From Betaproteobacteria bacterium (lineage in GTDB: Bacteria > Pseudomonadota > Gammaproteobacteria > Burkholderiales > Casimicrobiaceae): a DNA stretch of 64,000 bases. The number at the start of each line of letters is the position of its first letter. Position 1 is the stretch's first letter. The stretch lies in the NCBI GenBank assembly GCA_027492485.1, contig JAPUER010000004.1, positions 1-64,000 on the forward strand. Direction: 5' to 3'. The notes beneath the pieces were generated by a model that saw only the letters and a list, made by a program, of their open reading frames with translations, ran no database searches and had not been told where the DNA came from. Of the stretch, positions 28,156 to 36,750 are shown piece by piece. The translations under genes were made by a program, and so were the position numbers.

Positions 28156-29526
28156 ATGAGTTTGCAGATTGGCATTGGCGCGAAGCATCGGCGACGGGCC
28201 GGACATATTGCAGTTGCACTGGTCAGCATGACACTTGGCATTTTCGCGAGCGCCGCCGACAACCCCGCCGACCACGCCATCAGCAAGGGTCAGCAGGTGC
28301 CATTTACCGTTTACGCGGCAGGCAGTCTGCGCGACGTGATGCATGCGCTGGCCGACGAGTTTGCGGCGGAGCGACGCGGCGCACCGGCACCCGTCAAGTT
28401 CCTGTTTGGCCCCTCCGGGAAGCTGCGCGAACGCATCGAGGCGGGTGAGCCCGCGCACGTTTTTGCGTCGGCCTCTCCGGAGTATACGGATCGACTGAAA
28501 GCGGCGGGCAAACTGCGCTCGTCCAACGTGTTCGCCGGCAATTCGCTATGCGTGCTCGCGCGCCCCGGAATGACGATTGCCACCGATACACTGGTCGATA
28601 CCTTGTTGTCGCCGGACGTTGTGGTGGGCACTTCCACGCCGGGCGCAGATCCGTCCGGCGACTATGCCTGGCAGATGTTCCAGAAGATTGGCGCGCAACG
28701 CGCCGGCGCCTTCGAGCAACTCGATCGCAAGGCGCGCAAGCTGACTGGCGGCGAAATCAATAACGGTGGTGAGAACACGGCGCCATATGCCCGCCTGCTG
28801 ATGGAGCGAAAGGCCGATGTCTTCGTGACCTATTGCACCAACGCGCTAGCAGCGCGGGCGGCGGTACCCGCGCTGACATGGGTGACGGTTCCTCCGGCGT
28901 TCAACGTCGCGGCGGCGTACGCCATCGGCCTCGCCGCCGAAGCGCCGGAATCTGCCCGTGAATTCGTCCGCTACGTGTTGTCGCAACGGGCCCAGAAGGT
29001 AACCGCCCGCTTCGGTTTTTCCCCGCCTGTGGCCGGTTGCGTGGACGTGGAACCGATGCTGAAGGCGGCGCACGCCGCGTGGCTTGGCAAGGCGGACGCG
29101 GTCGATGCCTCGCCATCGGCCCCAGGCCGCGAGGTGGCGAGCGGTCAGCACCTGGCGTTGACGCTGGCGCCGGCCGCAACCCTGAAGTTCGCGCAAGCGG
29201 ACGCCAAGTCGACCAACACCTGGGGTGGCGTAGTGTCGTTCGTCGCACCGCGCACGGGGCATCTCGAAGTATTTACCGACCAGCGGGCGTGGATTGACAT
29301 CGTGCGATCGGATGACGGTAGCGTCGCCGCCGCCATTCGTTCCGACCGCTGGCTTGGCTGTGCCGGTGTCGGCAAGAATCTTGGCTTCCAGGTCGTTGCC
29401 GGAGTTCGCTATCAGCTACGGCTGACGCGCGTGGAGTCGGCGCGCATTGGTGTGTTGCTGATGCCGATGGCGGTCGCGGCGGCCTCCGGCACCGCAGTCC
29501 CCGCAAGTCCCACGCAGTCGCAGTGA
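28156..29526 (+). CDS. Molybdate-type periplasmic binding protein (ModA-like) with C-terminal extra domain
   Basis: A 456-residue exported protein. A signal peptide (about residues 1-34) is followed by a ModA-like oxyanion-binding domain of about 240 residues with YAAGSLRDVMHALADEF, FGPSGKLRERIEAG and NTAPYARLLMERKADVF. Ordinary ModA is about 250 residues, so about 160 C-terminal residues are extra; that part looks beta-rich and is not recognised. ATG 28156 has CGGAG 6 bases upstream. It precedes a single permease, an ATPase and a second binding protein, so the operon appears to serve two binding proteins. Molybdate supply would serve NarG; tungstate is also possible. Confidence 0.8.
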   Translation: MSLQIGIGAKHRRRAGHIAVALVSMTLGIFASAADNPADHAISKGQQVPFTVYAAGSLRDVMHALADEFAAERRGAPAPVKFLFGPSGKLRERIEAGEPAHVFASASPEYTDRLKAAGKLRSSNVFAGNSLCVLARPGMTIATDTLVDTLLSPDVVVGTSTPGADPSGDYAWQMFQKIGAQRAGAFEQLDRKARKLTGGEINNGGENTAPYARLLMERKADVFVTYCTNALAARAAVPALTWVTVPPAFNVAAAYAIGLAAEAPESAREFVRYVLSQRAQKVTARFGFSPPVAGCVDVEPMLKAAHAAWLGKADAVDASPSAPGREVASGQHLALTLAPAATLKFAQADAKSTNTWGGVVSFVAPRTGHLEVFTDQRAWIDIVRSDDGSVAAAIRSDRWLGCAGVGKNLGFQVVAGVRYQLRLTRVESARIGVLLMPMAVAAASGTAVPASPTQSQ

Positions 29527-29617
29527 GTCTTGCAAACGTTGCTACCTGCGCGAGTGCCGCGCCGTCCGGCACGTCGGGCGGAACCGATGCCAGCGTCGGT
29601 ACGGCGGGCCGCTGAGC

Positions 29618-30316
29618 ATGTTCGCGGAGTCTGCCGCTGCCGCGATGCGATTGCTCACGAGCGCCGATTCGACGCTGCTGGCAATCACGCTGCTGTCGTT
29701 ACGCGTCAGCGCCACCGCCACGCTGCTCGCGGCGTTGATCGGCTTGCCATTCGGTGCCTGGGTCGCACTCACCCGCCGCGCCTGGCGCTTGCCTGTTGTG
29801 GTGGCGCTGAACGCAGCAATGGGGTTGCCGCCTGTCGTTGTCGGACTGATCGTCTACCTGCTGCTGTCGCGTAGCGGGCCGCTGGGAGCGCTGGGCTGGC
29901 TGTTTACGCCGGCAGGGATGATTGCGGCGCAGACAATTCTCATCGCACCGATCGTCGCCGCCCTTGCCCGGCAGACCATCGAGGATCGGCATCGGGAGTT
30001 GTGCGACTGGTTTACATCGCTTGGGCTGACGCCGTGGCAACGGGTGCGTCCGCTGCTCTACGAAGCGCGCTTTTCGCTGGCGGTGGTGTTGCTCGCTGGC
30101 TTTGGTCGAGCCGTTGCCGAGGTCGGTGCCGTGATGATCGTCGGCGGCAACGTCGCCGGCTCGACGCGGGTGATGACAACCGCCATTGCGCTGGAAACGT
30201 CGAAGGGCGATTTGCCGCTGGCGCTGGCGCTTGGCGCGCTATTGCTCCTCCTTGTGCTGGTGATCAACGGCGTGGCCCAGGCCGGCAAGCTCTGGCTGGA
30301 GCGGCAACGTGACTGA
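29618..30316 (+). CDS. tupB: Tungstate/oxyanion ABC transporter permease (TupB-like)
   Basis: A 232-residue inner-membrane permease with about five helices. The ABC EAA loop is visible as AVAEVGAVMIVGGNVAGSTR (about residues 164-183), which contacts the ATPase. The first hydrophobic block TLLSLRVSATATLLAALIG and the loop MGLPPVVVGLIVYLLLS are typical of the TupB/WtpB/ModB group. Its last bases overlap the ATPase gene start, so the two are coupled. The tungstate assignment comes mainly from the TupA-like protein at the end of the operon. Confidence 0.86.
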   Translation: MFAESAAAAMRLLTSADSTLLAITLLSLRVSATATLLAALIGLPFGAWVALTRRAWRLPVVVALNAAMGLPPVVVGLIVYLLLSRSGPLGALGWLFTPAGMIAAQTILIAPIVAALARQTIEDRHRELCDWFTSLGLTPWQRVRPLLYEARFSLAVVLLAGFGRAVAEVGAVMIVGGNVAGSTRVMTTAIALETSKGDLPLALALGALLLLLVLVINGVAQAGKLWLERQRD

Positions 30317-30998
30317 TTTGCTCTCGCTCAAGGGCGCGGGCTGCCGCGCTGGCGGCGCGTGGTTGCTGCGTGGCGTTGACTTCGACGTCTGTCGCGGCGA
30401 ACGTGTCGTCGTGCTAGGCGCCAACGGCGCGGGCAAGACGACACTGCTCAAACTCTGCAACGGCATCATGCGCTGCGACGAGGGCTCGGTGCATTCGCCG
30501 GCTGCGGCGGAGCAGGTGTTCATCTTTCAGCGCCCACCCTTGCTTCGCCGCAGCGTTGTCGACAACCTGCGCTTCGTGTTGGCGATACGCGGTCTCGTCG
30601 AACCCGCGCGGACGGCAACGGCGATGTCGGCGCTTGTCGCCTGCGGTTTGTCCGGGTTTGCGGATCGTCCGGCGCTGTCGCTGTCCGCCGGCGAGCAGCA
30701 GCGCCTGGCGCTGGCGCGGGCCTGGGCAAGCGAGCCTCGCCTGCTGCTCGCGGACGAGCCCACCGCGAATCTGGCGCCGGCGGCTACACGCGAGATCGAA
30801 CACTTGCTGTGCGGCCTCCGCGACCGCGGCGCCGCACTGGTCGTCACCACCCACAACGTGGCCCAGGCGAAGCGCCTGGCCGATCGTGTCGTGTTTCTCG
30901 ATGCCGGCCGGGTTGTTGAAGACCGGCCGGCACGGGAGTTCTTCGTGGCCCCTCAATCCGCCGCCGCGCGGCGTTATCTCGAAGGAGAGTCCTTGTGA
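30309..30998 (+). CDS. tupC: Tungstate/oxyanion ABC transporter ATP-binding protein (TupC-like)
   Basis: A 229-residue ABC ATPase. Walker A is GANGAGKTT (about residues 37-45), the signature is LSAGEQQRLALARA (about 125-138), Walker B is LLLADEPTAN (about 147-156) and the H-loop His is in VTTHN. It is short, as TupC and related oxyanion ATPases are, and lacks the C-terminal MOP domain found on ModC. It overlaps tupB by 8 bases and the tupA start by 4 bases. Confidence 0.9.
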   Translation: MTDLLSLKGAGCRAGGAWLLRGVDFDVCRGERVVVLGANGAGKTTLLKLCNGIMRCDEGSVHSPAAAEQVFIFQRPPLLRRSVVDNLRFVLAIRGLVEPARTATAMSALVACGLSGFADRPALSLSAGEQQRLALARAWASEPRLLLADEPTANLAPAATREIEHLLCGLRDRGAALVVTTHNVAQAKRLADRVVFLDAGRVVEDRPAREFFVAPQSAAARRYLEGESL

Positions 30999-31846
30999 AA
31001 ATACTGAATTGCCAGCCGGTCCGGCGGGCGCTCTGCTCGGCGATGGCGTCGCTGGCGGTGGCGGTGCTGGCATTGCCAGCGATCGCGCCGGCGCAGGACA
31101 ACACGATCACCGTATCGTCGACGACGTCCACCGAGCAGTCGGGCCTGTTTGGCTTTTTGCTGCCGCAGTTCGAAAAAGCCAGCGGCATCAAGGTCAAGGT
31201 GGTGGCGCTCGGTACCGGACAGGCACTCGACGTCGGTCGCCGTGGCGATGCCGACGTGGTGTTCGTGCACGATCAGGCGGCCGAAGAAAAGTTCGTCGCC
31301 GAAGGTGCCGGTGTCGAACGCATTGCGGTGATGTACAACGACTTCGTGCTGGTCGGCCCGATGGACGATCCGGCACGGGCCGCGGGTCGGGACATTGTCG
31401 CCGGCCTCAAGGCGGTTTACGCCGCGAAATCGCCGTTCGTGTCGCGCGGCGATCGCAGCGGCACCCACGCGGCTGAATTGCGCTACTGGAAACAGGCAGC
31501 GCTCGACCCCGCTGGCGAGAAGGCTGCCTGGTATCGAGATACCGGCTCCGGCATGGGGCCGGCGCTCAACACCGCTGCGGCGATGAACGCGTATTTGCTG
31601 GCGGATCGGGGAACCTGGTTATCGTTCAAGAACCGGCAGAACCTGAAGGTTCTCGTCGAGGGTGACAGCAAGCTGTTCAACCAGTATGGCGTGATCCTTG
31701 TGAACCCGAAACGGCACGCGCATGTGAAGGTGGTGGCCGGTCAGAAATTCATCGACTGGCTGGTGAGCGCGGATGGGCAGGCCGCCATTGCTGCGCACAA
31801 GATCGGCGGCGAGCAGTTGTTCTTTCCGAATGCGGTAAAGCGCTGA
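30995..31846 (+). CDS. tupA: Tungstate-binding periplasmic protein (TupA-like)
   Basis: A 283-residue exported binding protein with a signal peptide of about 33 residues. The mature N-terminus has SSTTSTEQSGLFGFLLP, the TTST motif typical of TupA tungstate receptors. GTGQALDVGRRGDADVVFVH and SRGDRSGTHAAELRYW follow, both conserved in this family. The GTG start overlaps the tupC end. TupA proteins prefer tungstate over molybdate, so this operon may supply tungsten for a tungsten enzyme (for example an AOR- or FDH-type enzyme) or both metals. No such enzyme is in the window. Confidence 0.9.
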   Translation: MKILNCQPVRRALCSAMASLAVAVLALPAIAPAQDNTITVSSTTSTEQSGLFGFLLPQFEKASGIKVKVVALGTGQALDVGRRGDADVVFVHDQAAEEKFVAEGAGVERIAVMYNDFVLVGPMDDPARAAGRDIVAGLKAVYAAKSPFVSRGDRSGTHAAELRYWKQAALDPAGEKAAWYRDTGSGMGPALNTAAAMNAYLLADRGTWLSFKNRQNLKVLVEGDSKLFNQYGVILVNPKRHAHVKVVAGQKFIDWLVSADGQAAIAAHKIGGEQLFFPNAVKR

Positions 31847-32002
31847 AGCACTCGCCTGCGGTTTCGCAGTGGTGACGATTCGCGGAGGCGATTCGCTACC
31901 CGACGACGATTGGTATTGCTATTCGCTACTCTGCATCGCGGTGAAGATTTGCCTTGAAGGCGAGGCAGAATCACGACACCCAAATTTCTCGCGTGAGTAG
32001 CC

Positions 32003-33907
32003 ATGACCGACCCGATTTCGCATGATCATCGCAGCCAGTTTGCGCTGCTCGGCGAACGCCGGTTCGCGCCGTTCTTCTGGACGCAGTTTTTGGGCGCGAT
32101 GAACGACAACGTGTTCAAGAACGGCATGATCATCTTCATGGCGTTCGGCGGCATGACGCTCGCGGGCATGGACTCGAACCTGCTGGTGAACGCGGCGGGT
32201 GCGGTGTTCATCCTGCCTTTCGTGCTGTTCTCGGCGTTTGCCGGGCAACTGGCCGACAAGTACGAGAAGACGCGCGTGATCCGCGGCGTCAAGATTTTCG
32301 AGATTGCGGTGATGGCGCTCGGCGCGGTCGGTTTTGTGACGGCCAATCTGGCGATCCTGTTCGTTGCGCTGTTTGCGATGGGGCTGCATTCCACGCTGTT
32401 CGGCCCAGTGAAGTACGCGATCCTGCCGCAGGCATTGCACGCGGACGAACTGGTCGGTGGCAATGGCCTCGTGGAATCGGGCACCTTCGTCGCCATTCTC
32501 GTGGGCACCATCGCCGGCGGCGTTTTGGTGGCGTTGAAACCGAGCGGCCCGGCCATCGTCGCGGCGTCGACCATCGTGCTCGCGGTGCTTGGCTACGTGG
32601 TGAGCCGGGGCGTGCCGCAGGCAGCGGCCACCGATCCCTCGCTGAAACTGAACTGGAACCCGTTCACCGAGACCGCCAGCAACCTGCGCATCGCGGCGAA
32701 GAACATCGTCGTCTGGCGTTCGATGCTGGGCATCTCCTGGCTCTGGTTCTACGGCGCGATGCTGCTGAACCAGTTCGCCAACATGAGCAAGGACGTGCTC
32801 GGCGGCAACGAGCAGGTAGCCACCGCGCTGCTTGCGGTGTTTGCGGTAGGCGTCGCGGTGGGCTCGCTGCTTTGCGAGCGGCTCTCCGGCAAAAAGGTCG
32901 AGATCGGGCTGGTACCGTTCGGCTCGATCGGCATGAGCCTGTTCGCGATCGACCTTTATTTCGCGACCAGGGGGCTGAAGCCGGTCGGGCAGGCGGGCGT
33001 GGCGGAATTCATTGCCAGGCCCGAGCACTGGCGCGTGATTGCAGACCTGTTCCTGTTGTCCGTCAGTGGTGGCCTCTACAGCGTCCCGCTCTATTCCCTG
33101 ATCCAGGAGCGCGCCGATCCGTCGCACCGCTCGCGCATCATCGCCGCCAACAACATCCTGAACGCGATCTTCATGGTGGTGTCGGCGCTGCTGGCGATCG
33201 CACTGATCAAGTTCGCGCACTTCAACGTGCCGGAGCTGATCCTCACCATCGGTGTGCTCAACGCGCTCGTTGCCGGCTACATCTACACGCTGACGCCGGA
33301 GTTCCTGTTGCGCTTCCTGTGCTGGATGCTGATTTCGTTCGCCTATCGCCTGCGGGTGAAGGGCCTCGACAACATTCCCGACAAAGGGCCGGTGGTCATC
33401 GTGGCCAATCACGTCAGTTACGTCGATGCGCTGGTGATTCTGGCGGCCTGCCGCCGGCCCGTGCAGTTCGTGATGGACCACAACATCTTCAAGACGCCGG
33501 TATTGGGCTGGGCGTTCCGGCAGATGAAGGCGATTCCGATCGCCGGCGCGAAAGAAGACCCGGCGATGATGGCGCGAGCCTTCGAGCGCGTGAAGCAGAC
33601 GCTGGCCGAGGGCGACGTGGTCGGCATCTTTCCCGAAGGCAAATTGACCAAGGATGGCGAGATGAGCCCGTTCCGGCCCGGCATCGAGCGCATCGTCGCC
33701 GAAACCGGCGCGCCGGTCGTGCCGCTGGCCTTGCGCGGGCTGTGGGGCAGCTTCTTCAGTCGCAGCGTTGACGGTCAGGCGTTCAAGCGCGTCCGCGGCT
33801 TTTTCAACCGCGTTGAATTGGTGGGAGGGGCGCTGATGCCGGCAGGCGATGTCACTGCCTCGAAGCTAGAAGCGGTGGTGCGGCAGATGCGGGGGGACAT
33901 GCGATAG
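32003..33907 (+). CDS. MFS transporter fused to 1-acyl-glycerophosphate acyltransferase (LplT-PlsC type)
   Basis: A 634-residue fusion. Residues 1 to about 430 form a 12-helix MFS transporter (FLGAMNDNVFKNGM at the first helix) related to the lysophospholipid flippase LplT. Residues about 440-634 form a PlsC-type acyltransferase with NHVSYVD (NHx4D, catalytic His-Asp), FPEGKLT and PVVPLALRG. The combination fits import of lysophospholipids and their re-acylation at the inner membrane, as the LplT-Aas pair does in E. coli. The fusion without an AMP-ligase third part is common in betaproteobacteria. The small gene at 33907 overlaps its stop codon by one base. Confidence 0.93.
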   Translation: MTDPISHDHRSQFALLGERRFAPFFWTQFLGAMNDNVFKNGMIIFMAFGGMTLAGMDSNLLVNAAGAVFILPFVLFSAFAGQLADKYEKTRVIRGVKIFEIAVMALGAVGFVTANLAILFVALFAMGLHSTLFGPVKYAILPQALHADELVGGNGLVESGTFVAILVGTIAGGVLVALKPSGPAIVAASTIVLAVLGYVVSRGVPQAAATDPSLKLNWNPFTETASNLRIAAKNIVVWRSMLGISWLWFYGAMLLNQFANMSKDVLGGNEQVATALLAVFAVGVAVGSLLCERLSGKKVEIGLVPFGSIGMSLFAIDLYFATRGLKPVGQAGVAEFIARPEHWRVIADLFLLSVSGGLYSVPLYSLIQERADPSHRSRIIAANNILNAIFMVVSALLAIALIKFAHFNVPELILTIGVLNALVAGYIYTLTPEFLLRFLCWMLISFAYRLRVKGLDNIPDKGPVVIVANHVSYVDALVILAACRRPVQFVMDHNIFKTPVLGWAFRQMKAIPIAGAKEDPAMMARAFERVKQTLAEGDVVGIFPEGKLTKDGEMSPFRPGIERIVAETGAPVVPLALRGLWGSFFSRSVDGQAFKRVRGFFNRVELVGGALMPAGDVTASKLEAVVRQMRGDMR

Positions 33908-34188
33908 TGGAGACTGCATTCGAACTTTTGTTTGTTGTCGTGCCGACATTGCTGGGCGCGTCGCTTTGTTTAATCACGGGCCACTTTGGAGTTTTACGCA
34001 GCGCTGCCCCAACGCTATCGACAGCAATGCTGATGTGCGGTACGTTTACGTACACGAAAATTTTGATGGGCTGGTCTACGGGGCTTGCGGGTTTAGTGGC
34101 GCTCGGTTCTGGTGTGCTTGCGGCAATTATTTTCATCGCGTTGTACGGTGTTGGCTTTGCTTCCAAGGGGGTAGGGCGTGCCAAGTGA
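33907..34188 (+). CDS. Small hypothetical membrane protein
   Basis: A 93-residue protein with three hydrophobic segments (about residues 4-25, 35-53 and 60-86) and a short basic end. I do not recognise the family. The GTG start overlaps the stop of the MFS-PlsC gene by one base, which suggests coupled translation. Base use is visibly less GC-rich than in the neighbours (frequent TTT, TTG and ATT codons), which may mean recent arrival or weak selection. A family A repeat and the GIY-YIG gene follow within 60 bases. Confidence 0.6.
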   Translation: METAFELLFVVVPTLLGASLCLITGHFGVLRSAAPTLSTAMLMCGTFTYTKILMGWSTGLAGLVALGSGVLAAIIFIALYGVGFASKGVGRAK

Positions 34189-34201
34189 GACTTTTCAAGA
34201 G

Positions 34202-34231
34202 CCGTTCACCCTGAGCCCGTCGAAGGGTTCG
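34202..34231 (+). repeat. Left inverted repeat of GIY-YIG element 1 (family A REP-like)
   Basis: The core is CACCCTGAGCCCGTCGAAGG, a very common type of dispersed repeat in proteobacterial genomes. It is the same family as the arms at 23354-23436. It ends 13 bases before the GIY-YIG start codon. Confidence 0.8.
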
Positions 34232-34244
34232 TGGCCCACTAGCG

Positions 34245-34607
34245 ATGGTTGATTTCGCGGTGATGTTCACGACCTACATCCTGCGCTGCGCCGACAACTC
34301 CTATTACACGGGACACACCGACAACCTCGAAGCCCGGATGAATCAGCACCATATTGCGACGGACGGCTACGTCGCCGAGCGGCGACCATTCAGCGTTGTA
34401 TGGATTGGTGAGTTTGAAACCCGCGCCGAAGCACTGTCGTTTGAGCTGAAACTGAAAGGTTGGTCGCGGGCGAAGAAGGAGGCGCTGATTGCGGGCGACT
34501 GGAATCTTGTCTCGAAACTCTCCAGGACCAGTCGAAACAGACGCGACGGGGGCTTCGACGGGCTCAGCCCGAACGTAAAAACGAATTCGGCCAGCGCGGG
34601 CGAATGA
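34245..34607 (+). CDS. Small GIY-YIG nuclease family protein 1
   Basis: A 120-residue protein of the UvrC-N/UPF0213-like GIY-YIG group. The opening strand TTYILRC and the YYTGHTDNLEARMNQH stretch give the two motif tyrosines and Arg31. Glu67 in ELKLKGW is the expected metal-binding glutamate. There is no DNA-binding domain beyond the GIY-YIG core. ATG 34263 (residue 7) is an alternative start. From about residue 101 the sequence (FDGLSPNVKTN) is simply the translated right-hand repeat, so the reading frame grew into the repeat. Base composition is lower in GC than that of aroC next to it. Cleavage activity and substrate are unproven. Confidence 0.83.
   Translation: MVDFAVMFTTYILRCADNSYYTGHTDNLEARMNQHHIATDGYVAERRPFSVVWIGEFETRAEALSFELKLKGWSRAKKEALIAGDWNLVSKLSRTSRNRRDGGFDGLSPNVKTNSASAGE
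34551..34575 (-). repeat. Right inverted repeat of GIY-YIG element 1
   Basis: Read on the minus strand it agrees with the left arm at 20 of 25 positions. The mismatches are three bases before and two after the shared 15-base core. It lies inside the last 20 codons of the GIY-YIG gene. Confidence 0.78.
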
Positions 34608-34640
34608 CGAGGAGTATTCGCGTCCGCCTAAAATGCCCGC

Positions 34641-35741
34641 ATGTCTGGAAACACTCTCGGAGCCCTGTTCGCTGTCACGACCTTTGGTGAGTCGCACGGC
34701 CCTGCCATTGGTTGCGTGATCGATGGCTGCCCGCCGGGGCTGGCGCTGTCGGCGGAGGACATCCAGCCCGACCTCGATCGCCGCAAGCCGGGCACCTCGC
34801 GCCACGTCACGCAGCGCAAGGAGGACGACGCGGTCGAGATTCTTTCCGGCGTGTTCGAGGGCGTCACCACCGGCACGCCGATTGGCCTGTTGATCCGCAA
34901 TATCGACCAGCGCAGCAAGGACTACGGCAACATCGCGCAGACCTTCCGGCCTGGTCACGCGGATTACACCTACTGGATGAAATTCGGCCAGCGCGATTAC
35001 CGCGGCGGTGGCCGTTCGTCGGCGCGGCTCACGGCACCCATCGTGGCGGCCGGCGCGGTGGCGAAGAAATGGCTGGCGCAACGCTATGGCGTGACGGTAC
35101 GCGGCTACTGCGCGCAGATCGGCGACGTGGAAATTCCGTTCGAAACGCACGACGATGTCAACGGCAACCCTTTCTTTGCACCATTGCACGCCGATTCGCC
35201 CAAGCTCGCCGAGCTTGAGGCCTACATGGACGAATTGCGCAAGAGCGGCGACAGTTGCGGCGCGAAAATTTATGTGGAAGCGACCGGATTGCCCGTTGGC
35301 TGGGGCGAGCCGCTGTACGACCGGCTCGATGCCGACATCGCCCACGCCATGATGGGCTTGAATGCCGTCAAAGGCGTCGAGATCGGCGCCGGCTTTCGCT
35401 CGGTCACGCAGAAAGGCACCGAGCATTCCGACGAAATCGTCGATGGCAAATTCGTGAGTAACAACGCCGGCGGCGTGCTCGGCGGCATCTCCACCGGGCA
35501 GCCGGTGACCGTCAACATCGCGATCAAGCCGACCAGCAGCACGCGGCTCGATCGCGTCAGCATCGACAAGACCGGGCAGCCGGTCACGCTCAACACGCAC
35601 GGTCGCCATGACCCCTGCGTCGGCATCCGCGCGACGCCGATTGCCGAGGCGCTGCTGGCGTTGGTGCTCATTGAGCATGCGTTGCGGCACCGCGCGCAGA
35701 ACGCCGATGTGGTGGTCGCCACGCCGGTAGTCAAGGCGTGA
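34641..35741 (+). CDS. aroC: Chorismate synthase
   Basis: Converts 5-enolpyruvylshikimate-3-phosphate to chorismate, the last step of the shikimate pathway, using reduced FMN. The 366-residue product has the three family signatures: [18 protein letters not shown] near the start, a middle [14 protein letters not shown] block (about residues 120-133) and the late [10 protein letters not shown] block (about 327-336). The length matches bacterial AroC (about 350-390). TAAAAT at 34629-34634 may be a -10 element close to the ATG. The gene stands between the GIY-YIG element and adk. Confidence 0.97.
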   Translation: MSGNTLGALFAVTTFGESHGPAIGCVIDGCPPGLALSAEDIQPDLDRRKPGTSRHVTQRKEDDAVEILSGVFEGVTTGTPIGLLIRNIDQRSKDYGNIAQTFRPGHADYTYWMKFGQRDYRGGGRSSARLTAPIVAAGAVAKKWLAQRYGVTVRGYCAQIGDVEIPFETHDDVNGNPFFAPLHADSPKLAELEAYMDELRKSGDSCGAKIYVEATGLPVGWGEPLYDRLDADIAHAMMGLNAVKGVEIGAGFRSVTQKGTEHSDEIVDGKFVSNNAGGVLGGISTGQPVTVNIAIKPTSSTRLDRVSIDKTGQPVTLNTHGRHDPCVGIRATPIAEALLALVLIEHALRHRAQNADVVVATPVVKA

Positions 35742-35886
35742 CCGTGTAACGGGCCACTTCGCCACGCCGGACAGTCACGGCTGCGCAATGGCTTTTCGTC
35801 GCAACCCGCATTCCATATGGGCATGCCGCATGATTTTGCCGAATGTCGATATTGGTCGATTCATGGCGGTAAGCCCAACGAAATAG

Positions 35887-36669
<783 letters not shown>

Positions 36670-36690
36670 TCGCGGAAGCTCCTCCGCAAC

Positions 36691-36724
36691 AGGGCCGCTG
36701 CGAACGTCGCGCGGCCTTTTCTTT
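36691..36724 (+). terminator. Intrinsic terminator after adk
   Basis: GGCCGC (36693-36698) pairs with GCGGCC (36711-36716) across a 12-base loop, followed by TTTTCTTT. It lies 22 bases after the adk stop, just before the convergent LysR gene. Confidence 0.85.
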
Positions 36725-36750
36725 GCCACGAAGTCGAATTTCCCAACCGG

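Larger units (their letters stand above)
34202..34575 (+). mobile_element. Putative GIY-YIG/REP-like element 1
   Basis: A unit of about 374 bases bounded by inverted family A repeats. The left arm is 34202-34231 and the right arm 34551-34575. Over 25 compared positions 20 agree, including a continuous CTGAGCCCGTCGAAG. Between them lies only the GIY-YIG gene, whose last codons run through the right arm. I see no clear target duplication. Calling it a mobile element is an inference from this structure and from the second, independently built copy at 61.6 kb. Confidence 0.5.
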
